Below are positions 12,023 to 22,031 of a stretch of 64,000 nt of DNA, in pieces. Within the stretch, counting starts at the first letter, position 1. Each line of letters begins with the position of its first letter. Below the pieces are notes generated by a model. That model was not told the DNA's origin, made no database searches, and saw nothing but the letters and a program-made list of their open reading frames with translations. Origin of the DNA: Pseudoneurospora amorphoporcata (Eukaryota > Ascomycota > Sordariomycetes > Sordariales > Sordariaceae); contig MU859181.1 of assembly GCA_033297205.1 (NCBI GenBank), forward strand, positions 1 through 64,000, written 5' to 3'. Position numbers and translations under genes: made by a program.

Positions 12023-12072
12023 GTCAAAGAAGGCTGTCGAATTGTTTGATGCTTGGCTGTTATATAGAGTGT

Positions 12073-12130
12073 CTGCTTATCAATGTGTGAGTTGATGATA
12101 ATCAGTAAGTACGTGTATGGGTGGACATAC
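12073..12130 (-). other. Predicted 5' untranslated intron of copy B
   Basis: On the minus strand the donor CAG|GTATGT lies at 12130 and an AAGCAG acceptor at 12073, with CTTACTGA and CAACTCAC as possible branch sites (58 nt). The same CAGCAGGTATGT donor sits upstream of the relic copy near 13245, so the leader intron was shared by both copies. Confidence 0.55.
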
Positions 12131-12539
12131 CTGCTGTTTTATGATAGCCGCAAAGTCAAGAAAGTGATTTCTTTGGATAACAACAAGAGTGTTGCTGCTT
12201 GCGGAAGCCAAAGGTTGGCAGATAGAAAGTTGCAGTTGCTGAGGATTGGGTTGAGGAGTGGAAGAGGAGAGGGAAGAAGATATCGGGCGTGGGATCCAAG
12301 ACTTTATACCCCAGCGGTAGAGAAGCAGTGCGGCGCAGGGACAGAAATGTCTACTTCACCTGCAGTCCTGCACGCTAGCATGTCACCTTCACCGGGCTGC
12401 TTGGCTTCAACTTTTGAGGAGGTTGCCCACATGAGTGGACCCTTGACGAAGTGAAGGGCTGTTCTGTTCGGACCAGGAACGGCTCCCGCCCACTATGTTC
12501 CATTCACCGTCGATGCACAAGTCCCAAAGTTAGGCCGTT

Positions 12540-13128
12540 AGTGAATCCTGTGGGACACTGAATCAAACCCTTGGGCAGATGTCCTGACCTTTGTCCCATG
12601 AGACGATTGGGACTCCCCACACAAACACCAATGACGGGTCTTCCATCTACCTGCCCTTGGCTGGTTAGCAAGGACGGCAAAATGGAGCGGCGTGCCCCAA
12701 AAGAGTCTTTTGCTTGATCATTGTGGCCCTTGGGGTGTATCGGTAATCCTCATCAAATTAGCTGTGTCTGTCGGGCTGATGTCCAGAGTACAGGACTCCA
12801 GTTCACGAAAAACACCCTTCCGCTGGCCCGGGCGAAAGGTAAAGTACGTCCTCTTGGTAACGGAGGTACCATGGCCTAGTTCTTTCTGCATGATTTTCAG
12901 ATTGCCCGTCAGAGCTCCTCAAGATAAGGCGATGGGATTGTCCGAATCCGCATCTGCCTTGTAGATATTGTTGGTGCATTGGTTGCGGAAAAGACGGCAA
13001 AACAGGGCCAACCCAGCCGAGGTAGAGATGTCATCGCTAAGAAAGTCCGCGACCATAAGAGCGAGCTTCACAGGGAGATTGAGAAGTGGAAACTCTTAGA
13101 CCATTGGGGGCTGCGTGTTGGTGGCCAT
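12540..13128 (-). pseudogene. F-box/ankyrin relic (copy C), truncated
   Basis: A degraded third copy lies directly upstream of copy B in the same orientation. From ATG at 13128 the frame reads MATNTQPPMV, then a stop, then PVKLALMVADFLSDD, matching the F-box PNELLFMIADYLGDD of copy B. Further on it reads ALS-stop-GALTGNL against AWGALTGNL, TFRPGQ against SFRPGQ, and KRLFWGTPLHFAVLANQ against KILWGTALHFAALSNQ. At least three in-frame stops interrupt it, and similarity ends just after the first ankyrin repeat. It is clearly non-coding now. Similarity extends into the leader, so it probably arose by tandem duplication with copy B. Confidence 0.75.
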
Positions 13129-15959
13129 TACGGAGGATTGGCTTCGGTTGGGAACTGGTGAATGCGTTTGTTGTTATATAAGGTGCAAATCCTTGATATG
13201 CTAATGGAAACTTCCGAGATTATCCTGTAGCAAGAAACATACCTGCTGCTTTACAGCAGTCAGATAAAAGCAGAAGATAGCCCAAACAGAGGGTTGTATT
13301 TCATTTCGCCTGAACATGCCGATATCCAATATCCTTTTTCACAGGTGGCATGCCATTCTCCATGTCTGGGGACAGCTTCAATGCCTATTGTTATTGACGT
13401 CGGCATCGCATGTAAGGACATATCTACAATCTTGGTGGCCCCCTTATGTATTTCTAGGCACAATGGCCTGTGAAGGTTACCATTTGCTTGTGAAAGAAAC
13501 AAGTGTCCGCCTGACGCGGTGTTGCATAACTGAATGCATCTTGAACGGGCACAACGCGAATCGGAACGGCAAGGTATAATGTGGCCGTTGAGCGTTTCGG
13601 TCTCTGTCCGTCATCGTCAACTCAAGTGTCCTTGGACTTCGGAAAACGTGAAACTTGATTGCAAAAAAAGTCGTCGTCGTCGTTGTTGTTCGTGGAAGTC
13701 CGGAATGTGCTGTGGGTGTTGATGAACTTTCTCGTCGGCAGACAGACCTTTCCTGGTCTAACAAGAATCCGTCGAAAATGATGAGTCAAGACACTGAGGA
13801 AATCGGGGGGTAGAAGTATGACAAAGGACCGCAAGATTGTTGTGAAGTGGAAGAAACTTGGGAGACTCGACTGGCTATCGAGTCCCGCTACAGAAATTGA
13901 CCCGAAACTGGCAGTACAGCTGGTCGCTCTTGCTGCGGACATGTTCCAACTCCAAGGGCAGGAACGAAGCACCCTCCCATCCGGAACCTGCGGGGCCATG
14001 CATTGCCCATTGTACCTCGGCTATGCCTGCATCCCGGGTGCTTGATCATAAAAATTGATCATGATGCAAAAAGAAGCACAAATGAACAGTGAAATCAGAA
14101 AGCTGGTCTAGTAAAGGGGGTGTGACCATCACAGAGTAGTGTAAAGAGGAAAATATCTTCCATTCCGTCAGATTTGCTGGGTAATAATCATGAAACAAGG
14201 GCTTTCATACCTCAGCTACTACCCAGATGCTTCTTCCATGGATCTCGTGGTGGAGAAGCGAAGAAGTCAGCTTGGAAAATCTTCGGGTCGCGTTGACCCT
14301 GTACATTGCATAACTGTACCAGACGCCAAGGCTGTTTCTGACCGTGAAAAAAGGCATAAGCGACCGCAGACCGACCGCTATCATTGCACCCATCACATAA
14401 AGGAAGCGAGGGGTTATTGAAGAACTTGGTTGACACTACTGCTACAATACACTGATCTAGCAAGATATGAGCAAATAAACCGAAGGTAATGTACAGCTTT
14501 AGAGCGACCTGAGACATAACTACAAAGATGTCTTGTCACCGTTGGAAACTGATGGCGCCGATACCACGGGCTATCCAGCATTCAACCACCCAAAAGCCCA
14601 TAAAGGATCCACACCCGAAGCGGATGTATGAGTGTGATAAGGCCGATGCCAGCTTCTATCGTATATCCTTTTTATCTCTGACATAACCCACACACGTGCC
14701 TTGACAAATATATACCCTGCAAAGATGTATCGACGTTTCGCGCTGTAGTCTCGGCCTCCAGATCGAAACTTTGCTCCAAGAATAGAGTTTGTTGACGTGA
14801 GGGTCGTGAGGCTTGAGTGCGGTTGTGGTATGTACCAGAAAGTGAGATCAGTCTGAGTCAGGGGGGAGAAAAGACCTGGATGCGGAAAGAAGAGGGCGCA
14901 GAAGAGTGAGCAAGCGAAAAAAAGAGGCGGCAGAAAACGCGGTTGAGTGTGTGGTCGTAACGGAATACCGAAACAAACACCATGGCAGCCTGAAATACCA
15001 GGAGAGAGTGTCGATGGGACGAAGGAAACCCAAGGCACGGACCGCTAACAAGAGTATTCTGACCCAAGACACATCGGTCTCAGCATTACCCAAGTCCCCC
15101 CAGTTCCCGGGACAGGTGAACCTGAGGCATTCTTAAAAGATTACGGCCAGTGGCACGTCTTCGGTCAATCTTTCTGTCACATGAGCCGGGAAGACTTGCG
15201 TTCCGCTTCAAGGAGGACGGGAGTGGTACTCAAAGCTGTTCGTGGTCATCTTGAACGGACATAGTTGTCGCTCAGTCAGACCGCACAGTTTGACTTGGGC
15301 CAACCCTCAAAACATCGTCAAGCCTCCAGTGGAAAACAAAGTGTATGACTGTATATATCCGACACAAATGCCAGCAAACCAACCTAAGCGATTTAGCAGA
15401 CAACTTTCCTTATCATCGGGTGGTCAATCGGAGAAAATGACAGTGACGGAGATGAGGAATACTGTCCTGGAATGAGAAGCATCACTCATCAATATCCACG
15501 GCTGTCGCTTCCTGTACACGTCATTCGCACGCCAATTCCGAACCAAGTACATCCTGCTGTCGATCCTGCACCCAAGGTCACTCAACCACAAAAATAGGGA
15601 GGAGCGAAGCATCTCCCACTTTGATCTACCGACAGTCGTGTTCTAATACCGATCGGTCGCTGTTTTGAAAAATATGTTTGCAGAGAGGAAGTTAAAAATT
15701 GCCAACAGGTAGCAAGGAACACCAATAACCACCATGGAGATGGAGGTCGCAAAATGATGTGAAGATTAATGTACGTAAAAAGGCACAGCAGAATATTCAG
15801 GAGGTGACTCTACTTCGCTTTGCAGGGAAATACACTTAGAATTGAAGAGCAGATTTCCCGAACTTCCAGAGATATTAGATGTTTTTTTGAACACATCTGA
15901 CACGCCCATCCCGTCCCTTGACTTCAACTACGAACAACCCGATATTCACAAATAGCACT
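13129..15959. other. Intergenic, 2.8 kb without a supported gene
   Basis: Open frames on both strands are below 156 codons and have no recognisable domains. The part near 13129-13260 still resembles the leader of copy B. Around 13900-14010 the minus strand has a GPAGSG string that recalls a P-loop, but the rest does not fit a NACHT or NB-ARC domain. Confidence 0.5.
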
Positions 15960-17663
15960 TCACGGGCAATCAAAATCAAAACCCAACACGTGGCTATAGA
16001 CAAGGTACCGATCAAGATTCTTCCACAAAGCTCTATTGTTCTCCGATCCCTCGAGAGGCTCCCACCCCCAGAACTCGATCTTACCCCACCTCGGGAACCG
16101 GATCTTCAGAATCTCGCAAAGCGTTAGCTCATTCTCTTCCCACGTGTACTTATTATACAGTCTGATGTTCGCCCATTTGTAAGCTTGAATAAGCGCATGA
16201 ATCACCGGCTGGCGAATGACCGAGCCCGAGCCTAAAGAACCCGCCTCCACAACCTCGCGGATGCCCTTGTTCGGAGGTGTCTTCGGGGCTTTAGTCTTTC
16301 GGGCGTTGGTGACCCGCTCAACCCATAGATAGCGCACGAGAGGGTTGTGGCCTTCTCTGTTTCGAAGGTCAAGCCGAGCGCCTAGGTCGACAAGCAGCTG
16401 GATCAGATATTCTGCTCTTGGGCAGTTGCCACCAATCAGGTACGCTAATGGCGTCTCGTCGTTGGTGGAATCGTCGAAAAGAGGAGCGTTGAGCTTCAGG
16501 CCATAGTCCTGGACTAGCATGCGGATAATCGGCTTGACATGCTTGACAGCGCTCTCCTCCCAACCAGCTTCAAATGCCACTGCGTCGGCAAAGAGTAGGG
16601 CGGCATCCGATCGAATGACGCGGCTGACCTCAGGGTTTGAGGCGTGAAGGCCAGCTTCAAGAAGAGCCAAAGCGTTGTCGTACATGCCACTGCGAATACA
16701 ACAGTGGATCCAACCCTGCGAGTAAGTGTCCCACGACTCCATGGCGCCTAATTCTGCCAGCTTTGCGATGACTGCGGCATTTTGTGGTGTGGAGGAGGCT
16801 ACCAGTAAAGGGGTTGCATATCCATATTCCATTCCATCAATGTCGATATCGGGACATTGTGCAATGAAGTCGATCATGGGCAGATAATCAGGGCCTTTTC
16901 TGACGAGAATGTGAAGAAAGTCGTTGTACCGATAAGTGGCATTCGCCCTTCCAGCAGCCTCTATTGCATAACGGTGACTGCCGTGAAGATAGACGCTAGC
17001 TCCGTGTTCGAGAAAAAGGTTGGCGACTTCAAGACTTTTGTGGCAGACTGCCGTATGTAGAGGTAGGGTAAAATACTCTTGATGGTGTTTGACTAACTCT
17101 TCCTCTCCCTCTGAGTCTTCGTCTGAGTCTTCGTCTGAGTCTTCGTCTAGGCCTGAGGAGTCTTTGCGTGGCCAGTGCCAAGTCTCATCTACCCAGTGGC
17201 ACGAGCACATGTTGAGTGCCCAGTTGTCAAGCCTAGGTCTAGTGTCGTGAAGAGTTGCACCTTGTTGAAGGAGGTATTCAGCCGCTTCAAAGTTGTTGGT
17301 CATGGCGGCGAAGTGAAGTGGCGAACCATTCGCATCGTTACTCGCTGCTTTAGCCAACGACCATTCATCGGCGCGGTTATCACAACGTTCAGGTATGTGA
17401 AAACAAGCCAACCAGTCGGGGGCGTTGACATCTGCGCCAGCCTCCACGGCCTTCTTGATAACCTTCATTTGCCTTGTGACCACGCCCCAGGTAATTGGGC
17501 CTGGCTTTGTTGACGTAGGGACATTGTCCTTCCAAACACGGGGGTCGGCCCTCCAGTAGGCCGCCCAGCATGTTTGAGCGAAGTTGTTGGCGTCACGGGT
17601 GGGGAGATATTCAACAATGTTGTCGACCGTTTCGACAGGGAAAATACCCAAGAGAGACTTCAT
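15960..17663 (-). CDS. F-box/ankyrin protein, intact (copy D)
   Basis: A 567-residue single-exon protein. The N-terminal 40 residues (GIFPVETVDNIVEYLPTRD, then WAAYWRADPRVW) form an F-box-like motif. A TWGVVTRQMKVIKKAVEAGADV segment corresponds to WGALTGNLECMELAI in copy B. Ankyrin repeats follow, for example SPLHFAAMTNNFEAAEYLL and LPLHTAVCHKSLEVANLFL. An acidic LDEDSDEDSDEDSEGEEE tract interrupts the ankyrin part and is encoded by a 12-bp tandem repeat. F-box proteins bind Skp1 through the F-box and present substrates to SCF ubiquitin ligases; ankyrin repeats would be the substrate-binding part (family knowledge). It is diverged from copies A-C and is the only undamaged member here. The target is unknown. 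Confidence 0.8.
   Translation of the reverse strand: MKSLLGIFPVETVDNIVEYLPTRDANNFAQTCWAAYWRADPRVWKDNVPTSTKPGPITWGVVTRQMKVIKKAVEAGADVNAPDWLACFHIPERCDNRADEWSLAKAASNDANGSPLHFAAMTNNFEAAEYLLQQGATLHDTRPRLDNWALNMCSCHWVDETWHWPRKDSSGLDEDSDEDSDEDSEGEEELVKHHQEYFTLPLHTAVCHKSLEVANLFLEHGASVYLHGSHRYAIEAAGRANATYRYNDFLHILVRKGPDYLPMIDFIAQCPDIDIDGMEYGYATPLLVASSTPQNAAVIAKLAELGAMESWDTYSQGWIHCCIRSGMYDNALALLEAGLHASNPEVSRVIRSDAALLFADAVAFEAGWEESAVKHVKPIIRMLVQDYGLKLNAPLFDDSTNDETPLAYLIGGNCPRAEYLIQLLVDLGARLDLRNREGHNPLVRYLWVERVTNARKTKAPKTPPNKGIREVVEAGSLGSGSVIRQPVIHALIQAYKWANIRLYNKYTWEENELTLCEILKIRFPRWGKIEFWGWEPLEGSENNRALWKNLDRYLVYSHVLGFDFDCP
17112..17147 (-). repeat. 12-bp tandem repeat, three units, coding
   Basis: Three head-to-tail units of TGAGTCTTCGTC (plus strand) encode repeated Asp-Glu-Asp-Ser in the F-box/ankyrin protein copy D. 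The repeat keeps the frame, so unit number could vary without breaking the gene. Confidence 0.85.
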
Positions 17664-18815
17664 GGTGGTGGCAATTGGGGGTTGATAAATTTCTCAAGCC
17701 TAATGCCGTACGACTGGCGTCTTGGTCAGTATAAAGTGTCAATGCAGCGGCAGCCAGTTTCCATACGAATATGCCTCGGTCACGATTCAGCAAGACTCAA
17801 GATTGTGCTTGAACACTTCTTGATAGACGCTGGCGAATTGCCATGTGGCAGCTTATCTTCGAGGGTGATATCGAGGCCCTGAAGTGGACACGGATACATC
17901 CGGTGTTGTGGTTTGTGATAATATTTGTTGCAAGTCGCCGAGTGGTTGGACACAGGAGATTCCCTTTCGGTCCAGGGTGCGATTATTGTGGAGTTGATGT
18001 AAAAGAGGGATGAAGAAGAAGTAGAAAGAAAGGAATATCAAGTCGAAGAGAACTGAAGTCCAGTATAAATAGATGGCAGGCGGGCTACTGTGTCATCTCA
18101 TGGAAGGTACCTCATAGGCAGGATGAGGAAGAAGGAATGGAATGGCGGGTCAGGCTACCTAGGTCTAGATTACTCCCGGATAAAGAATCAGGGTGGAGTG
18201 CTCCTTCCAAATGTAGAAGGCTTGCCTCATCAAGAGACGAACCAAGTTGACTCACGAAGAGCTGTATGTTCCGCCTCTCAGCATATGGTTCAGGCGAAGT
18301 TGCGCAGTGAGGAGGACGGGAACCAAGGTGGTGATTTTGGTGGATTGACTGATTTGGTGGAGGAGGAGGAAGAGGGAGAGGACACGGGCAGTCCCTCCAG
18401 TGCCCTAAAGATGAAAACTGTGGTGGGGTACAACCTACCTAGAGTGGAGACAATAGTCCACCGTACTTGCCCGTCTTTCGCATGCGGGCGAACTCCCACG
18501 TCAATCCGTACTTGCCGTTTTTCGTCATGGTCGGTGGAACACGAAGAGTCGACCTGGGCTGGGGGTAACAGGCCTGATCCGTTCAATATATCGTCTCCCG
18601 TTTCTCACATTGGGTAGTCTGCCTTCCTCGGGCCGGCCAAACGTCACCCCGACCTCAACTTGATGATAATGATGTAGAGCAGATCAAGATAAGTGCGTTT
18701 TTCCCTGACAACAACTTGACAAGAAGGTGGTTGAGCAAAGAATTGCCGTTCGTCAGCCGGAATATGTTGGCGATGGGCGCGTGCCCACATCACCACTCGC
18801 TCGCAGCCCCAAAGA
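17664..18815. other. Intergenic upstream of F-box/ankyrin copy D
   Basis: This should contain the promoter of copy D at its low end and the 3' region of the flavoprotein gene at its high end. A plus-strand frame at 18090-18617 (175 codons) is not recognised and looks like chance. A TATAAATA string occurs at 18064 on the plus strand. Confidence 0.4.
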
Positions 18816-20681
18816 TCACTTCCCACCATGACCATTCGCAAGACCGTTCGCACCACCATTCATCTCCCGCGCCCTGTTCTCCCTCCACATCTCTCTCTCC
18901 GTCTCCATCACACCCGGCCCCTTGTAAACGCTCCCATAAATCCCTGTCGCCCACTCATGTCCTTCCCCCGTCCTATCCTCCTTCTTCACCCTCCTCCTAT
19001 ACCACCGTCCATACACCAGCAAGTAATACAACCTAAAGCTCAACAGGGCAAACCGGTCCCTTTCCAAATCCTCAGGGTACTGCGCCCCCAGATCCACCGC
19101 GGCCGCGATCCCGCTCATGACCGCCACTTCATGCGCATTAATCATCGTCCACGAACTCGCAAACCGCGTGTGTCTCCTGCCCTGCAGAAGCCACATCCAA
19201 GGTACCACAAACACGTAATGCGTCCACGAGTGACACAGCTGATGCCACCAGTCCTTGCGAATAATCTTTGTCTCGTCGATCTCGTTATCCGTCCAGAGGT
19301 GCCCGTCGCGCTGCTTGTTGAGGTATATGGTCTGGAACACGTGGTTGTCGAAGTCGACCTCGGGCGGGAACTGAGCTTGGTAGTTGGTGCAGTCGAAGCA
19401 CATCTCGAGCTTGGTCAGGTCGGCGTCGTACGGCTTGATGTAGTACATGGGGCGGAAGTTGGTACGGGCGAACTCGACGCGCGAGGAATGGTCGACGCCC
19501 GAGAGGGAGGTGACGGCTTGTGAGGCGTTGAAGTTGTTCTCGTAGTGCTTGCGCATGTAGGAGGAGTCCGTGTGGGTGATGGTGATGTCGTCGGAGAACT
19601 TGGCGGAGCCTAGGACATGGCGTTCGCGGAGGGAGGCGGTTCGGCCGAGGAGCCGTTTGGCTGTGTCGGCACTGGGAGGGATCGTATTAGACGTTGTCGG
19701 GAATGGGAAAGGTAAGAACAGGACTTACAGGCAACAGATGACAATCTCGTCATAGTGTTCGGTTGTCTCTTCGGTGTTGGCATCAGCGTTCATGACTGGA
19801 TCCTCAGCTGCCCACGCGCTTGTTGGGTTATGGTTGTCCGGCATTGGAGATCGCTTGATAGTCTTGACCACCACTCCATCCTTGTCGCGACTGAGTATCT
19901 GGGTTACCTCGGTGGACAGCCGAATGTCGACCCCTCTCTTCATAAGATCTTTGCGCCAATCCTCGTAGAAATTGCTAAGGTTTGGAAAGACGATCATTGG
20001 CGGCATGTTGCTGGCGATACTCTCCTTATCCGCCGGATACCACATTCCATATGTCGGGCTAGTACAAAGTCGCTCAAGAATGATGGTGGGCACGTCAGGT
20101 GTGTAGTTCCCTGTGCCCAGGAACAGCGCAACCATGGGCAGGGCAACGGTGTTGGCGAACTCGTAGCTGAACCAGAAGAGCTTCATCAGGTATTTGATGG
20201 GGAGCAACGCGAATATCAGCTCGAACCATCGAACGAAGGAGAGCATCCAGTAGAAGCGCTTGATCTCGCCTTGGTGCCGTTCCAGGAGCTTGGTCGGATA
20301 GACGTTGGTCCAGAATCGATGGTCCTTGCCGAAAGAGACTTGAAGCTTGACGGGGTTGGCGGCATAGCCTTGACGGGCGAACATGGTCATCGTATGGTGG
20401 AAGATATAGGAGCCGCCCTGAACGCCTTGGTTTAGCCATGACGTTCCGTGCTTCTTCTTGTCAATAGGGATGGAGAAGGCTTGGCCGCCGCAGTAGTTGG
20501 CGGCTTCGATGACGGTTACGTCGAACTTCTCGCGGTGGTTTGAAAGATGGTGAGCGCATGACATGCCTGTTCAATCCATGTCAGTGTCTAGAGTCGAGAA
20601 TTACTGCGGTATCAAGGAGTATCTACCGGCAGCACCCGCGCCCACGATAAGCACCCTCTTCTTCCTATCTTCCCCCGCCAT
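18816..20681 (-). CDS. FAD-dependent oxidoreductase (NAD/FAD-binding, amine-oxidase-like)
   Basis: Three exons give 582 residues: 20681-20627, 20566-19729 and 19671-18816. Exon 1 starts MAGEDRKK and carries the dinucleotide-binding turn VGAGAAG at 13-19; this exon is too short to appear as an isolated frame. Intron 1 (60 nt) and intron 2 (57 nt, donor GTAAGTCC, acceptor CTCCCAG) join frames exactly. The Rossmann fold continues with TVIEAANYCGGQA, the usual acidic end of strand 2 that binds the FAD ribose, and a late YDEIVICCLADTAKRLL segment that contacts FAD. The layout recalls the predicted NAD/FAD-binding proteins of COG2907, which often lie near fatty-acid modifying enzymes. Hydrophobic stretches around residues 120-175 and in the last third suggest membrane association. 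The substrate is unknown. Confidence 0.85.
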
Positions 20682-21447
20682 ATTGGTTGGAAGCAATGGC
20701 TGTCGTTCTGAGGAATTCCAAAGTGGCATCAAAAGTGTCGAAAAATGTTAGGTATCAACTTGGAACTGGCGCTAGAAAGCTGCGCGCGCACGGCAGAGAA
20801 AAGTTCAAGTCATTGCGAGTTAGTCCATCAATGTTGATATAAACAAATATCATGACGGGAGGGTGGAAAACAAGCTGCGCTGAGCAAGCAAATGTAATGC
20901 GTCATGATGTCTCACGCTGGCTTGCATTTGCAGTTGCGATTGGCTTTGTCAATGTGATCAAAGCCATTTTCCACGCGGTCGGATATCGATCGTAGTTGGT
21001 GTCGATCTCCACAAAGATCGCTTCTTCGTTGCGTTTGCTTTTGGGCGCGATACAGTCGCTTACAGTGATCTTGGGTGATGCCGAAAGGGTTGGAGGTCGT
21101 AATAAGTTTGGCGGGGGTGCCTCTGGTTGTTTGCGGGGGAACGAGTAGACATATTTGTCACAACCCTAAGGCTTTAGTGCTTTGGTGCACGGGCCAGGTT
21201 TGTCATTCTCCAAGAGCGAAGCCACTAAAGTCGAAGAGTTACACCAGCGCAGCATTCCCTTTCAAGTGAAGTTTTGAAAATTGAATCTTACAGGTAAACA
21301 AGCCCTTTCTTGAAAGATGGCAATGCGATCCTGGAAAACATCCGGTTAGCCGTACAGGGAAAAGCTGCCAGGTCGTCGGGGGGTGCAGGCTGCGAGTCGG
21401 GCCTTATGAGGCGATGTTCTAAACTTTTTCCTCACCGAAAGTTGCAG
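20682..21447. other. Intergenic
   Basis: Promoter side of the flavoprotein gene, up to the tRNA-Gln gene. No open frame of note and no repeat is seen. Confidence 0.5.
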
Positions 21448-21533
21448 GGTTGTGTAGTGTAGTGGTTATCACTCTGGATTTTGAAGCTCTTCAAATACTT
21501 CCGGTAACCCCGGTTCGAACCCGGGCACGACCT
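21448..21533 (+). tRNA. tRNA-Gln (UUG) with 14-nt intron
   Basis: The acceptor stem pairs GGTTGTG (21448-21454) with CACGACC (21526-21532), with T at 21533 as discriminator. The T-arm GGTTCGAACCC is canonical. The anticodon stem CTGGA (21474-21478) pairs with TCCGG (21500-21504); the loop gives anticodon TTG at 21481-21483. A 14-nt intron (21485-21498) sits one base 3' of the anticodon, the standard nuclear position. CCA is not encoded, as normal in eukaryotes. Confidence 0.92.
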
Positions 21534-22031
21534 TATCTTGTTCCGTTTTTTCCATCTTTCTCAATGGTCAAATTTTCCTCAACTGGATCGGATACCGCGT
21601 TGCTCTTTTTTTTTTTCCTCGCACCCGTGTGGGTTTTTTTTTTATCAGTGACTTTTTCGTGATGAAGGTTTCTTGCTGTTGCTACTGTTCTACAGCACAT
21701 TGGGACCATGAGCGGTCACGGTTTTCCAATCAACATGTTATGCAATCACAACACTTTTGGAAATCGTCGTGTCGAAGTACTTGACATCTTTTCTTGAAGT
21801 CTTATATGCAGGAACATGTTCCGTCAAATCATCAGAAAGCATGAGTGATTCCGTGTTACTCGCTAGCTGGTGCCGTACCAGATCTCCCTATCATACATGT
21901 GCAACATTGCTTCCTCTTTCGAATTGACACGCATAAACTCATCATCTAGGCTCGGAACTTACCTTGAGGAATCCTCGAGCTGTCGCCAACATGACTATCC
22001 CTTCATGCAAACATCAATCAACTCCCAAGCC
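21534..22031. other. Intergenic
   Basis: Begins with T-rich sequence just 3' of the tRNA, suitable as an RNA polymerase III terminator, followed by about 400 bases without a supported feature. Confidence 0.5.

Noticed and set aside
13850..14050. Minus-strand GPAGSG string resembling a NACHT/NB-ARC P-loop
   Set aside because: The following residue is Trp instead of Lys, stops follow, and no other nucleotide-binding motif can be read in any frame.
18090..18617. 175-codon plus-strand frame
   Set aside because: No domain, no start context or splice support; contains an acidic run from GAGGAGGAGGA-like DNA only.
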